Shown in pieces: positions 7,516 through 15,429 of a stretch of DNA of 64,000 nt. The position numbers and the translations under genes are program-made. The notes below the pieces were generated by a model that did no database searches, had not been told where the DNA came from, and was given only the letters and a program-made list of their open reading frames with translations. How positions within the stretch are numbered: position 1 is the first letter of the stretch; every line of letters starts with the position of its first letter. Source of the stretch: DATIBQ01 sp964573395 (GTDB lineage: Bacteria; Patescibacteriota; Minisyncoccia; Phycocordibacterales; UBA9973); contig CAZNJI010000004.1 in the NCBI GenBank assembly GCA_964573395.1, forward strand, positions 1 to 64,000, written 5' to 3'.

Positions 7516-9309
7516 ATGGGAGCACGGAAACAATCAGGTATGACCTTGATTGAATCACTGGTTGCCACTGCTTTTTTTGTTACGTTTTCGCTTGCTATTT
7601 ACCAACTCTATGCGAAAGTTGTTGAAGTGTCTGCTTCCATTCGCACCCGAACGGTGGCAACCCAGCTGGCAAACGAACAGTTCGAGCTGATTCGAAATTT
7701 GCAGTACTATGACGTAGGAACCGTTGGAGGTATTCCGTCCGGGGTGGTTGATCCGGTTCAAACACTAACAAGAAACAATATGAGCTTTACGGTTACCACC
7801 ACCATTCGAAACGTCGATCACCCTATTGACGGCACGCTCGGCGGATCTCCGAACGATTTGTCTCCAGCAGATAACAAGCTAATTGAGGTGTATGTCGCAT
7901 GCACCACCTGCAAACAAGAAACTGCGGTCGCGTATACAAGTTTTGTAGCGCCAAAGAGCCTGGAAACTGAAAATGGCAATGGGGCGCTCGTACTTCGAGC
8001 AATTGATGCAAACGGTTTGCCAATAACTGGCGCTACTGTGCTCGTTGAAAACGCAACGCTCTCGCCAGCTGTTTCAATAACTGACGTTACGGACGCAACC
8101 GGTGCACTTACCATTGTTGACGCACCGCCTTCCGTTGAAGGATATGAAATTACCGTGACGAAAGACGATTACTCAACCGAACAAACCTATCTTTTTGGTG
8201 ACGCGGCAAATCCGAATCCATTAAAGCCGCACTTAACCGTTTCGGCAAACACGGTAACTCAAGCGACATTCTCAATTGATGCGTTCAGTATGCTCGAGAT
8301 AAACACCTTAACGTCACAATGTGCTCCCATTGCAAACATTGCTGGTACGCTCACCGGAACAAAACTTATCGGTCTTCCTGACATTATTAAACATATCTAT
8401 GATTTCACGACCGATGCAACTGGCTCAGTGGTGCTTGATACCGTTGAGTGGGATACCTATACTGCCGCCCTGACGGGAACAACCTACGACGTTGCAGGAG
8501 TCAATCCGCTTCAGCCGGTAACGGTTCCTCCGGGATCTTCGCAAACAGTGAGTTTTACGCTCAAACCTGCGGAGCCAAATACGCTCGTGGCCTCAGTGGT
8601 TGATGCGGCTACCGGTCTGCCGCTTGCAAACGCTACTGTTCTAGTAGAGGGAGGGTCGTACACTGAAACGAAGGCCACGAGTATTGGTTCAATAACGCAA
8701 ACCGATTGGTCGGGCGGCGGAGGGCAAGATTTGTATGCAGATACGGATGAATTTTACTCAACTGATGGTGGAATCAATTACGCAACGATTCCAGGAGAGC
8801 TTGCTCTTTCTCAGACCGCCGGTGTCTATAACCTAAGCGGCGAATTGGTTACCTCTATATTTGACCTTGGCGCTCCAGCAACATTTCATCAGCTCTCATG
8901 GTTCCCGACCAGTCAGCCGGCCTCTGCCGGCGCAACGCCTATTCGATTTCAGGTTGCCACGAGCAATGAAAATCTTCCTGAAACAATATGGACATTTCTC
9001 GGGCCAGACGGCACGAATGCTACGTATTACAGCACCTCACTTTCCGACATTGATGCGCTGCATGACGATTCGCAATATCTGCGCCTGAAACTCTTTCTCT
9101 CAACCGATGATACTTCGGTAACGCCAACCGTTTCCGATATTTCTTTTACGTACACTTCCGGCTGTTTGCCACCAGGTCAGGCCGACTTTGGAAATCTCTT
9201 GAACGACACCTATACGGTCACGGCATCAAAATCAGGATATGCAACGGAAGTGAAAACCGTTACAATAAATGGCGATGGTAGTGTTTCATTTTCTCTCATT
9301 CCGTCATAG
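7516..9309 (+). CDS. Large prepilin-like protein (PilV/GspI-type N-terminus) with carboxypeptidase-regulatory-like domains
   Basis: The 597-aa product has a class III prepilin signal: short basic leader MGARKQSG, cleavage before MTLIESLVATAFF, and the conserved Glu at +5. After the N-terminal helix come beta-rich regions including two segments of carboxypeptidase-regulatory or Cna-B type (about 155-210 NGALVLRAIDANGLPITGATVLV and about 355-390 LVASVVDAATGLPLANATVLV) and a C-terminal segment that resembles them (TYTVTASKSGYATEVKTVTI). This is far longer than ordinary minor pilins, so it probably displays a stalk or adhesive head at the pilus tip. Starting at 7516 rather than 7501 gives the usual short leader. 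It overlaps the next gene. Confidence 0.85.
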   Translation: MGARKQSGMTLIESLVATAFFVTFSLAIYQLYAKVVEVSASIRTRTVATQLANEQFELIRNLQYYDVGTVGGIPSGVVDPVQTLTRNNMSFTVTTTIRNVDHPIDGTLGGSPNDLSPADNKLIEVYVACTTCKQETAVAYTSFVAPKSLETENGNGALVLRAIDANGLPITGATVLVENATLSPAVSITDVTDATGALTIVDAPPSVEGYEITVTKDDYSTEQTYLFGDAANPNPLKPHLTVSANTVTQATFSIDAFSMLEINTLTSQCAPIANIAGTLTGTKLIGLPDIIKHIYDFTTDATGSVVLDTVEWDTYTAALTGTTYDVAGVNPLQPVTVPPGSSQTVSFTLKPAEPNTLVASVVDAATGLPLANATVLVEGGSYTETKATSIGSITQTDWSGGGGQDLYADTDEFYSTDGGINYATIPGELALSQTAGVYNLSGELVTSIFDLGAPATFHQLSWFPTSQPASAGATPIRFQVATSNENLPETIWTFLGPDGTNATYYSTSLSDIDALHDDSQYLRLKLFLSTDDTSVTPTVSDISFTYTSGCLPPGQADFGNLLNDTYTVTASKSGYATEVKTVTINGDGSVSFSLIPS

Positions 9310-9925
9310 ACGTGGCTCTTCTGGAGTTACGCTCATGGAACTCCTCATTGCGATTTTTATTATTGGCACAGTTGGGGTAGGAATTGCAAAACTCTCGGGC
9401 GACGTTTTTTCTTTCAACCGCTATTTTGATAGCGCATTCGGGACAGCCGATAGAGCGCAACGCCTGCTTCGGCCGATGGCGCAAGAAATTCGCTCGGCGG
9501 GCCAACCGAATTCCGGCGCGTACCCGATTGATACGGCAAATACGAATGATTTTATTTTTTACAGTGACATTAACAACGATACGCTTGTCGATCGGGTACG
9601 GTACTATCTTTCGGGAACGTCGCTCATAAAAGAGGTAACGCCACCTACCGGAAATCCGCTTACCTACAATGACACCAATAAAGTAACCACTACGCTCATG
9701 ACGAATGTCAGAAATACCGCACTCGGAAACGTACCAATTTTTAATTACTACGATAGTTCGCATACCGGCGGATCGACCGGGGAAGTAACTGCAGGTACTG
9801 GCGACATTACGACCATTCGGCTTATTCGAGTTACTATTCACATTGATGCTGATCTACACATGTCTCCGCCGCCAACGGTTGTAACAACGCTTATTGCTGT
9901 GAGAAACTTAAAACAACAACTCTAA
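9269..9925 (+). CDS. Prepilin-like protein (PilW/GspJ type)
   Basis: The 218-aa product carries RHRRGSSG before VTLMELLIAIFIIGTVGVG, a prepilin peptidase site with Glu at +5 and a long hydrophobic helix. The remaining 180 residues are beta-rich and resemble minor pilins of the PilW or GspJ kind in length. The start is uncertain: ATG at 9269 or 9275, or GTG at 9281, all lie inside the end of the preceding prepilin gene, giving translational coupling by overlap. It is part of the pilC operon. Confidence 0.85.
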   Translation: MAMVVFHFLSFRHRRGSSGVTLMELLIAIFIIGTVGVGIAKLSGDVFSFNRYFDSAFGTADRAQRLLRPMAQEIRSAGQPNSGAYPIDTANTNDFIFYSDINNDTLVDRVRYYLSGTSLIKEVTPPTGNPLTYNDTNKVTTTLMTNVRNTALGNVPIFNYYDSSHTGGSTGEVTAGTGDITTIRLIRVTIHIDADLHMSPPPTVVTTLIAVRNLKQQL

Positions 9926-9934
9926 TCCACCACT

Positions 9935-11398
9935 ATGCGCGCAGCTCAAAAACAACATGGCTTTCTCCTTATCGGTGTGTTAGTTTTTGCCGGCATTGCC
10001 ATGACTGCCATTGCCTCATTTGTGAGTTGGGGTATTACCAGTTCACAGCTTGCCCGGCGGGTGCTCCATCGCGAACAGTCGTTGCAGATTGCCGAAGCAG
10101 GAATTGAATATACTCGCTGGTTTTTGGCGCATTATCAAAACGATTTTCAGCTTGGTTTTGGCGAACCCGGCCCCTACACGTTTGATTTTGAAGATAAGAA
10201 TGGAGAAGTACTTGGAACGTATACTATTACCATTACGCCTCCGGCGGTTGGTTCAACGCTGGTACGAATTAAATCCCACGGAGTGGTAACCACAGAACCG
10301 GTAGCAGATCGAACAATTCAGGTGCAATTGGCGATTCCTTCTTTAGCAAAATATTCAGTACTCGGAAATAGCGAACTGCGCTTTGGTGAAGGAACGACCG
10401 TATACGGACCGATTCATTCAAACGGAGGCATCCGGTTTGACGGCCTCGCCTATAATTTGGTAACGAGCGCGAAATCAAGCTATAACGACCCCGATCATAC
10501 CGGCAATAGCGAGTTTGGCGTGCATACTCACTTAAGTACTACAGGGAATGTTAATGATTCATACCGACCGGCCGAGGCTCCGCCTGCAAACGAGCAAACC
10601 AGAAATGACGTGTTTCGAGCGGGGAGAGATTTTCCAATTCCCGCGGTGGACTTTGCCGGCATCACGAACGATTTGGCGACCATTAAAGCGCAAGCGCAGG
10701 CAAGCGGGCGCTACTTCGGCGCATCGGGGGCACTCGGGTACCAAATTATTTTAAAAACGAACGATACGTTCGATCTATACCGAGTAAATTCGCTTCGCTC
10801 TCCGCCGTCGGGGTGCAGCAACGAGGCTGACCAGAGCGGATGGGGAACGTGGAGTATAAACTCAAGAACGCTGCTCGGCAATTATGCTTTTCCTTCTAAT
10901 GGTCTTATTTTTACTGAAGATGATTTGTGGGTTGAGGGGACGATTAACGTGGCGCGCTTAACCATTGCCGCCGCACGGTTTCCCGACAACGTGAATACTA
11001 GAAAGAGCATTACGATCAATAACGATCTACGGTATACGAACTACACTGGTTCAGACGTGATTGCGCTCATTGCTCAAAATAACATCAATGTCGGCCTCAT
11101 TTCTGAAGATGATTTGCGCATTGATGCGGCGCTCATTGCCCAGAATGGACGCGTTGGTCGCTACTACTACGAAACGTCATGTAAGTTGAGCAGTACTAAT
11201 TACTACGATCGCGACACCATTAACCTGTTCGGTACGCTCGGTTCAAACCAGCGCTACGGGTTCGCGTATACCGACGGAACCGGATACACTAACCGAATCA
11301 TTACCTATGATACGAACCTGCTCTATTCTCCACCACCGAACTTTCCGCTCGCTTCCGACAAATACCAAATCATTTCGTGGGAAGAGCTTGAGGAATAA
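9935..11398 (+). CDS. Large tip-type prepilin lacking Glu+5 (PilX/GspK-like)
   Basis: The 487-aa product starts MRAAQKQHG, cleaved before FLLIGVLVFAGIAMTAIASF. Position +5 is Gly instead of Glu, a hallmark of GspK-type initiating pseudopilins. The AEAGIEYTRWFL segment after the helix is typical of PilX/GspK-like proteins. The body (about 120-487) is beta-rich, with Cys-containing loops (PPSGCSNE, ETSCKLSS) and a middle part where short hydrophobic strands recur (NGLIFTEDDLWVEGTINVAR, NNINVGLISEDDLRIDAALI), as in proteins with stacked strands. It likely caps the pilus. It starts 9 nt after the preceding prepilin and ends the operon. Confidence 0.8.
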   Translation: MRAAQKQHGFLLIGVLVFAGIAMTAIASFVSWGITSSQLARRVLHREQSLQIAEAGIEYTRWFLAHYQNDFQLGFGEPGPYTFDFEDKNGEVLGTYTITITPPAVGSTLVRIKSHGVVTTEPVADRTIQVQLAIPSLAKYSVLGNSELRFGEGTTVYGPIHSNGGIRFDGLAYNLVTSAKSSYNDPDHTGNSEFGVHTHLSTTGNVNDSYRPAEAPPANEQTRNDVFRAGRDFPIPAVDFAGITNDLATIKAQAQASGRYFGASGALGYQIILKTNDTFDLYRVNSLRSPPSGCSNEADQSGWGTWSINSRTLLGNYAFPSNGLIFTEDDLWVEGTINVARLTIAAARFPDNVNTRKSITINNDLRYTNYTGSDVIALIAQNNINVGLISEDDLRIDAALIAQNGRVGRYYYETSCKLSSTNYYDRDTINLFGTLGSNQRYGFAYTDGTGYTNRIITYDTNLLYSPPPNFPLASDKYQIISWEELEE

Positions 11399-11428
11399 AG
11401 GTTTTTTAGCATGCTATACTAATGGCTT

Positions 11429-12190
11429 ATGCGAGAATACTTGATCGTCGGGAACTGGAAAATGAACCCTGAAACCCTGCCAAAAGCAGTTACTCTAGCC
11501 AAAGGCGTCGTGACGCAAGCGGCAAAATTAAAGAAGACAAGCGTGGTGTACTGCCCGCCTACCCCTTTTTTGTCTTCGGTGTTAAAACACAAACGGAAAG
11601 AAGTATTCATTGGCGCCCAAGATGTTTTTTTTGAACGATCGGGTGCATTTACGGGCTCTGTTGCTCCGGGAATGCTCAAGAGCGTAGGAGCAACCTATGT
11701 GATTGTTGGCCATTCAGAGCGCCGAGGCTTAGGAGAAACGAATGAAATGGTTGGAAAGAAGGCAGCCGCCGCTCTTTCAGCTGGAATAAGGCCCGTTGTG
11801 TGCGTTGGTGAGCGCGAACGAGATCCGGAAGGATGGCATCTTTCGGGAGTTCGAGATCAGCTCGAGGCGGTGTTTGAAGTAATACCAAAGCAGAAGGCGG
11901 CACAGGTGATTGTCGCCTATGAACCCGTCTGGGCAATTGGGAAAGATGCAGTTCGGCAGGCAACGCCGGCAGAATCGACCGAAATGGTTATCTTTATCCG
12001 AAAAGTGCTCGCTGATTTATTGGGCGCTTCTATTGCCTCTAAAATCATGATGCTCTATGGCGGATCGGTTGATGAAAAAAACGCTCCATCTTTCATTACT
12101 GATGGAAGCGTGAAGGGGCTTCTTGTTGGCCGTACGAGCCTCGATAAAGGAGCGTTTGGAAAATTGCTTGCCGCGGTAGATTCCCTATGA
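11429..12190 (+). CDS. tpiA: Triosephosphate isomerase
   Basis: This enzyme interconverts dihydroxyacetone phosphate and glyceraldehyde 3-phosphate in lower glycolysis. The 253-aa sequence shows GNWKMN near the N-terminus (catalytic Lys), GHSERR (electrophile His), AYEPVWAIG (catalytic Glu) and the phosphate-binding YGGSV. Length is normal. An extended-type TATACT box at 11415-11420 ends 8 nt before the ATG, predicting a leaderless mRNA. Its stop overlaps the pgk start (ATGA), so the two glycolytic enzymes are translationally coupled. Confidence 0.98.
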   Translation: MREYLIVGNWKMNPETLPKAVTLAKGVVTQAAKLKKTSVVYCPPTPFLSSVLKHKRKEVFIGAQDVFFERSGAFTGSVAPGMLKSVGATYVIVGHSERRGLGETNEMVGKKAAAALSAGIRPVVCVGERERDPEGWHLSGVRDQLEAVFEVIPKQKAAQVIVAYEPVWAIGKDAVRQATPAESTEMVIFIRKVLADLLGASIASKIMMLYGGSVDEKNAPSFITDGSVKGLLVGRTSLDKGAFGKLLAAVDSL

Positions 12191-13308
12191 AGAGCATACA
12201 AGACATACAGCAGTTACGAGGCACTCGGGTCTTAGTCCGGGTAGACTTCAATGTCCCAATGAACGGTTCAAAAATACGCGACACCTACCGCATTGATGCG
12301 GCATGGAAAACAATTCAGTATTTAAAAAAGCAAAAAGCAGTACAAATCCTTATCAGTCATATTGGTTCCGACGGAACGCAATCGCTTGCGCCAGCTGCAA
12401 GGTATCTGGCAAAGAAAACACCAATAACATTTTTGAAAAATGACATTGGTTCTCCGGAACTGCAGAAAAAGATTTCGTCCCTCAAACCTGGATCAATTGT
12501 CCTGCTTGAAAATATCCGTCGGTATTCCGGCGAAGAGAAAAACACGGGCGTGTTTGCAAAACAACTTGCCTCCCTTGCCGAGTATTATGTCAACGATGCT
12601 TTCTCGGTTTCGCACCGCATGCATGCATCAATTGCCGGTGTTGCAAAACTGCTTCCGGCGTACGCTGGGTTCCAGCTCGAGGCAGAGGTACATGCGCTCA
12701 GTGCCGTGGTGCAGAAACCGGCAAAGCCGTTCGTGTTCATTTTAGGCGGAGCGAAATTTTCAACCAAAATTCCACTGATCAATCGCTTCTTGAAAACTTC
12801 GGACAAAATTGTGCTTGGCGGAGCGCTTTTAAATAATTTTTATAAAGTCGCTGGTTTTGAAGTAGGGAAGTCGGTGGTTGAATCTGGCTATGATGCCCAA
12901 ATCAAACAGTATCTGAAAACCCCGAACGTGTTACTGCCGATAGATGTTGTTGTCTTACGAAATAAGCAGTCTGCCGTCGTTACCCCGGCCGAAGTGCTGC
13001 CGGAAGATATTATTGTCGACATTGGCCCGCAGAGTATTGCGCTTTTGAAGCCGTACATAGAGAAAGCAAAGCTTATTGTGTGGAACGGGCCTCTTGGCTG
13101 GTACGAAAAAGGCTTTGTAAAAGCAACTATCGAGCTTGGAAAACTTTTAGCGAAATCAAAAGTAACGGTAGTCGTTGGCGGGGGAGACACGGTGACGGTG
13201 CTTGGCAAGGCATTTGCGAAAAAGAAAAACATTTTCGTTTCCACCGGCGGCGGCGCAACGATCGACTATCTTGCCAACGGCACTATTCCAGGAGTAGAAT
13301 TGCTTTAA
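12187..13308 (+). CDS. pgk: Phosphoglycerate kinase
   Basis: This enzyme transfers phosphate from 1,3-bisphosphoglycerate to ADP. The 373-aa protein is slightly shorter than the usual 390-400 aa. It has RVDFNVP near residue 20, SHIG in place of the usual SHLGRP, the substrate loop LENIRRY, and the nucleotide-binding C-terminal motifs WNGPLGWYE, VVGGGDT and STGGGATIDYL. It overlaps tpiA by 4 nt and is followed by a terminator, so tpiA-pgk is a two-gene operon. Confidence 0.98.
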   Translation: MKSIQDIQQLRGTRVLVRVDFNVPMNGSKIRDTYRIDAAWKTIQYLKKQKAVQILISHIGSDGTQSLAPAARYLAKKTPITFLKNDIGSPELQKKISSLKPGSIVLLENIRRYSGEEKNTGVFAKQLASLAEYYVNDAFSVSHRMHASIAGVAKLLPAYAGFQLEAEVHALSAVVQKPAKPFVFILGGAKFSTKIPLINRFLKTSDKIVLGGALLNNFYKVAGFEVGKSVVESGYDAQIKQYLKTPNVLLPIDVVVLRNKQSAVVTPAEVLPEDIIVDIGPQSIALLKPYIEKAKLIVWNGPLGWYEKGFVKATIELGKLLAKSKVTVVVGGGDTVTVLGKAFAKKKNIFVSTGGGATIDYLANGTIPGVELL

Positions 13309-13390
13309 ATAATAGAACAGAACCAGAAAAACCCCTTGATGTTAACGTAATGCGGCTTTGCCATCAAAGGCTTTGTGGGGAAAACCAATA

Positions 13391-13417
13391 AAAGAGTCGA
13401 AATCCCGACTCTTTTTT
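13391..13417 (+). terminator. Terminator after pgk
   Basis: The stem AAGAGTCG/CGACTCTT with a 6-nt loop is followed by a T run. Upstream at 13332-13380 is another hairpin (CCTTGATG with CATCAAAGG) with no obvious role. Confidence 0.9.
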
Positions 13418-13516
13418 ACTTGTCATAGCAAAAATCGTCTGGTATAAATATCTTTGATAGAAATTCAATGGAAATGCTGGGTGTTTGGCCGTATGCCAAG
13501 CACTCTTTTGTTTCTC
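13418..13516. other. Non-coding stretch downstream of pgk
   Basis: Together with the flanking segments this is part of a 453-bp gap without a plausible gene (13309-13761). It holds a GTGTTTGGC/GCCAAGCAC hairpin at 13481-13503 with one G-T pair. I see no ORF with coding character in it. Confidence 0.4.
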
Positions 13517-13544
13517 TTGACAAATTTATTAAATAATGTAATCT
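13517..13544 (+). promoter_or_regulatory. Promoter of a putative small RNA
   Basis: A consensus TTGACA (13517-13522) is 16 nt from TAATCT (13539-13544). No coding gene follows on this strand before the next terminators, so it likely drives a short non-coding transcript. Confidence 0.6.
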
Positions 13545-13550
13545 AGTGCC

Positions 13551-13617
13551 TAGTTTCAAAAGAGTTGAAATCTGGGTACGACCCTGCTTTCTAGCAGGAT
13601 TTCACTTGGGTTTTTTA
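13551..13617 (+). ncRNA. Putative small RNA with intrinsic terminator
   Basis: The predicted transcript begins about 7 nt after the -10 box. It contains mutually exclusive pairings: TTTCAA/TTGAAA (13554-13559 with 13565-13570) against TGAAATC/GATTTCA (13566-13572 with 13598-13604). The end is CCTGC/GCAGG inside ACCC/GGGT, followed by six T. This is an attenuator-like layout but no ORF lies downstream on the same strand. Function is unknown and no known RNA family is recognised. Confidence 0.5.
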
Positions 13618-13640
13618 GAAAAAGATATTACATTTAACCG

Positions 13641-13666
13641 ACCCCGATTTCTATCGGGGTTTCTTT
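13641..13666 (+). terminator. Hairpin terminator downstream of the putative small RNA
   Basis: ACCCCGAT, a TTCT loop and ATCGGGGT form a perfect 8-bp stem followed by TTCTTT. It could back up the small-RNA terminator. Confidence 0.75.
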
Positions 13667-13730
13667 ATGCAAAATAGGTATGTTAGAGTACTAAAAGTTT
13701 TCATAGGGTACGAGGCGCCCTTGCGCGCCA

Positions 13731-13764
13731 AAAGGGCAGGATGTCTATCCATCGCCCTTTTTTA
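13731..13764. terminator. Bidirectional terminator at the end of the HIT gene
   Basis: AAAGGGC/GCCCTTT with an inner GGAT/ATCC pairing has T-rich tails on both strands. It overlaps the stop codon of the minus-strand HIT gene. Confidence 0.75.
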
Positions 13765-14157
13765 TTTCAACCCTTCTTTTATTTTTTCTGCGAAAACTTC
13801 TTTTTCTCCATCGGAGTAGGCAACATGCTCCCAGTGCACTACTTTCTTTTCAAACCAGGAAGGAATGAGATGAATGTGAAAGTGGGGAACGTCTTTTCCT
13901 TCTACTACCACCTGCACGTAATCGCACGAGAGCGCGTCTTTCATCGCTTTCGCAATTTTTTTTGCCTGCACGAAGAGGTAAGAGATAAGTTCATCAGAGG
14001 CATCCTGAAACCACACTACGTGTTCTTTCGGAATCAGAAGCGTGTGACCCTTGCTTACCGGATTAATGTCCAAAAAAGCTAGACATGTTTCGTCTTCGTA
14101 CACTTTCGTTGCCGGAATTTCTCCGCGGATTATTTTTCCAAATACGGTGTCGTTCAT
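13762..14157 (-). CDS. HIT family nucleotide hydrolase/transferase
   Basis: The 131-aa protein belongs to the histidine-triad superfamily that hydrolyses or transfers nucleoside phosphate groups. The signature HFHIHLIP is near residues 105-113, and the N-terminal part (TVFGKIIRGEIPATKVYED, GHTLLIPKEHV) matches the Hint branch. Length is typical. An extended -10 (TG-C-TATGAT at 14174-14166 on the minus strand) ends 8 nt before the ATG, so a leaderless mRNA is predicted. The divergent gene at 14223 has its own extended -10 box in the same 65-bp gap. The substrate is unknown. Confidence 0.95.
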   Translation of the reverse strand: MNDTVFGKIIRGEIPATKVYEDETCLAFLDINPVSKGHTLLIPKEHVVWFQDASDELISYLFVQAKKIAKAMKDALSCDYVQVVVEGKDVPHFHIHLIPSWFEKKVVHWEHVAYSDGEKEVFAEKIKEGLK

Positions 14158-14222
14158 TGTCTTTTATCATAGCATTAACAGTCTTGGTCGCTACAGGGCA
14201 GGATTTGATACAATAAATTTAT

Positions 14223-14528
14223 ATGGCCACTATTTCTAGCGGGGTAGCGCATGCACTGCCAGCCGATTTGCAGAAGGCGCTCGTAGCCGCACCTAAAGCG
14301 CTTGCCGCATGGGAGAGCTTAACGCCGTTGGCTCGCAATGAGTGGATTTGCTGGACAATCTCCGTTAAAAAAATGGAAACAAGAAAAGAGCATATAAAAC
14401 GGGCGATTGCTGAGCTTCTAGAAGGAAAGCGCCGACCATGCTGCTGGATGGGATGCACTCACCGAACCGATAAAACGATAAGCCCTTCGCAAAAGTTCGT
14501 ACTCGGCAGACAGGCGAAAAAGAAATAA
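14223..14528 (+). CDS. YdeI/OmpD-associated (bacteriocin-protection-like) family protein, short form
   Basis: The 101-aa product contains the recognisable YdeI-type core LAAWESLTPLARNEWICW...RKEHIKRAIAELLEGKRRPCCW. Only this helical C-terminal part of the family is present, without the N-terminal DUF1905-like domain. TG-A-TACAAT (14206-14214) ends 8 nt before ATG, predicting a leaderless message. Biochemical function of the family is unclear. The CHC2 gene follows after about 30 nt. Confidence 0.7.
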   Translation: MATISSGVAHALPADLQKALVAAPKALAAWESLTPLARNEWICWTISVKKMETRKEHIKRAIAELLEGKRRPCCWMGCTHRTDKTISPSQKFVLGRQAKKK

Positions 14529-14558
14529 CTTGCGCTCTTAGAGTGTCGTGATAAGGTG

Positions 14559-14990
14559 ATGGAAAATATACATATCATGCTGAAACGATGGTCTACCCGG
14601 TGGATTGACCTTACGAGATATAAAACAAAGTACATTTTACTTTCCGTGGTTAGAGCACGCATACCAAATGTGGTATCAGCGAATAAAGCAGGAACAGTTT
14701 ATAAATGCCGCTGCCCGTTCCATAATGACCGAACTCCCTCAATGAAGTTTTTCTTCAACAAATACATTCCTGGATGGGGATTTAAATGCTTTGGGTGCGG
14801 AAGATCAGGAGACGTATTTACGTTTCTCATGAAGTTTGAACGATGGGAATTTTGGGATGCAATGCTTCATGTGACAAAAAACTGCTTCCCAGGTTCTTTG
14901 TATTCAGTCTCAACACCTGAATGCATACAGCTTGAACTTCCATTTCCAAAAGAGGAGTACAATGATCCTCCTGACAATCTACCATTTTAA
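14559..14990 (+). CDS. Stand-alone CHC2 zinc-finger protein (DnaG N-terminal-like)
   Basis: The product is about 143 aa. It carries a primase-type zinc-binding domain, with CPFHNDRTPSMKFF followed by FKCFGCGRSGDVFTFLM, that is CxxH...CxxC ligands, near residues 51-91. No TOPRIM or helicase-binding domain follows, so this is not a full DnaG. Such free CHC2 domains occur in mobile elements and phages, and in some small genomes as accessory factors. Start alternatives are GTG 14556, ATG 14559 and ATG 14577. A terminator follows at once. DNA binding is inferred from the family. Confidence 0.75.
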   Translation: MENIHIMLKRWSTRWIDLTRYKTKYILLSVVRARIPNVVSANKAGTVYKCRCPFHNDRTPSMKFFFNKYIPGWGFKCFGCGRSGDVFTFLMKFERWEFWDAMLHVTKNCFPGSLYSVSTPECIQLELPFPKEEYNDPPDNLPF

Positions 14991-14997
14991 AACAAAC

Positions 14998-15027
14998 AAA
15001 GTCGCACTAGGATTAGTGCGACTTTTT
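14998..15027 (+). terminator. Terminator after the CHC2 gene
   Basis: AAGTCGCACTA and TAGTGCGACTT flank a 4-nt loop and are followed by T5. Confidence 0.9.
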
Positions 15028-15191
15028 CATATAATGTTCCGCCGCCACTTCTTTCGATTCGACGCTAGACCCATTGCTGCCTATATTAGGCATAGAGGTT
15101 TTATTTGCAAGTAATTATTTAAAAGTTTAGACAATATTCAAAATTTGCATAAAACCATAAAAAGAATACTATTCGCTGAAATTGCTATGGT

Positions 15192-15335
15192 ATGAATAAT
15201 CAGAACAAATGGGCTTTCTTTGATAAGGAAGACCCAATAATAACCGAGTGGCGCAAAAGAATCAGGAGGCGTTCATTTATTCTCATACTAATAGGTGTGG
15301 CGCTCATTCTCTTCGCTGTATTGCTCGAAAGGTAA
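15192..15335 (+). CDS. Small single-pass membrane protein (47 aa)
   Basis: The reading frame encodes a hydrophilic, charged N-terminus (MNNQNKWAFFDKEDP..., then WRKRIRRRS) and one membrane helix (about residues 29-45, ILILIGVALILFAVLL), ending LER. It is followed closely by a terminator, and no larger gene occupies this stretch. The positive-inside charge pattern supports a real small membrane protein. Function unknown. Confidence 0.6.
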   Translation: MNNQNKWAFFDKEDPIITEWRKRIRRRSFILILIGVALILFAVLLER

Positions 15336-15339
15336 GATT

Positions 15340-15369
15340 AAAGCTATGGATAAAACCATAGCTTTTTAT
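15340..15369 (+). terminator. Terminator after the 47-aa membrane protein
   Basis: AAAGCTATGG and CCATAGCTTT form a perfect 10-bp stem with an ATAAAA loop and a T run. Confidence 0.85.
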
Positions 15370-15429
15370 CTTGCCTAACAGGGAATATCCAAAATTAAAA
15401 GCAAAAATCTCTATGTTACAATCACACCT

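Noticed and set aside
13551..13617. A tRNA gene in the pgk-HIT gap
   Set aside because: No acceptor stem or GTTCRA T-loop; the folds are those of a short terminated RNA.
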